From Marinomonas hwangdonensis (GTDB lineage Bacteria > Pseudomonadota > Gammaproteobacteria > Pseudomonadales > Marinomonadaceae), in the NCBI RefSeq assembly GCF_003721245.1, contig NZ_RIZG01000011.1:16290-80289 (forward strand): a DNA stretch of 64,000 nt, in the 5' to 3' direction. Position numbers and translations under genes: made by a program. Positions 63,915 to 64,000 of the stretch are shown piece by piece. The stretch's first letter is position 1; every line of letters begins with the position of its first letter. A model generated the notes under the pieces. That model did not search any database. It worked only from the letters and a program-made list of their open reading frames with translations, and had not been told where the DNA came from.

Positions 63915-64000
63915 AAGGCACTGAGTGGGTGACGGTTCTGCATGGGGTGACGGTGTCTGCAGACTGTCTTGTTTCTTGAGACAAAAAAAAGCCCTGACAG

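Noticed and set aside
63725..63943. 72-codon minus-strand ORF in the terminal repeats
   Set aside because: Its peptide merely reflects the 74-base repeat and inverted repeat; no start signal is visible.

Overview
The window looks like the chromosome of a marine gammaproteobacterium of the Oceanospirillales, most probably Marinomonas or a close relative. This rests on the order dksA-gluQ-(sigma-54 regulator)-pcnB-folK-panB-panC-pgi, which follows the Pseudomonas dksA-gluQ-cbrA-cbrB-pcnB-folK-panBC arrangement, on moderate GC content with A+T-rich spacers, and on protein similarity judged by eye. No tRNA, rRNA, CRISPR array, phage or complete insertion sequence was seen.

Layout. 1-8.6 kb (+): end of dksA, gluQ, a CbrB-like sigma-54 regulator, a 570-nt spacer that appears to encode a CrcZ-like Hfq/Crc-sequestering RNA, then pcnB, folK, panB, panC and pgi. 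8.6-13.7 kb is an accessory patch: two hairpin repeats, an orphan YefM-type antitoxin, a HEPN-like gene broken by an in-frame TGA, a Fic gene with palindromic operators and a duplicated 5' end, a DUF1349 gene, and an lplA broken by a small deletion. 13.8-20.9 kb (-): holD-like, rimI, a DJ-1 family gene, carA (behind a possible attenuator), carB and greA. 21-23.5 kb: an amino-acid-type binding protein and permease without an ATPase, and an A+T-rich HEPN-like gene. 23.7-34.3 kb (-): nrdR, ribD and nusB, then a block of accessory genes (NitT/TauT-type ABC transporter, CNNM/CorC protein, FAD monooxygenase, DUF6172), then thiL and pgpA. The block splits a normally compact housekeeping cluster. 34.4-47.3 kb: three EamA exporters, ettA, an FAH-like hydratase, an aminotransferase, Lrp and LysR regulators, and a set of stress and thiol genes (ohrR-ohr, dps, GST, OsmC). 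47.5-54.9 kb: two chemoreceptors (one with a C-terminal frameshift), an M42 peptidase, the folate-independent methionine synthase pair mesX-mesD, and a lipoprotein. 55-63.5 kb: an AcoR-type sigma-54 activator divergent from a complete six-gene glycerol ABC transporter of the Rhizobium glpSTPQUV type, with a -24/-12 promoter between them. 63.5-64 kb is non-coding and holds a 74-bp tandem repeat that runs into a perfect 20-bp inverted repeat.

How it fits together. Two sigma-54 circuits are visible. One is CbrB-like: candidate GTAACA/TGTTAC sites, a -24/-12 promoter, and an RNA with four AAAAATAAAAATAA-like loops, which suggests carbon catabolite control of the Pseudomonas kind but with no adjacent cbrA. 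The other joins the AcoR-type activator to glycerol uptake. The most novel item is the candidate CrcZ-like RNA. Several broken genes (HEPN-like ORF, lplA, chemoreceptor C-terminus) could be true decay or sequence errors.
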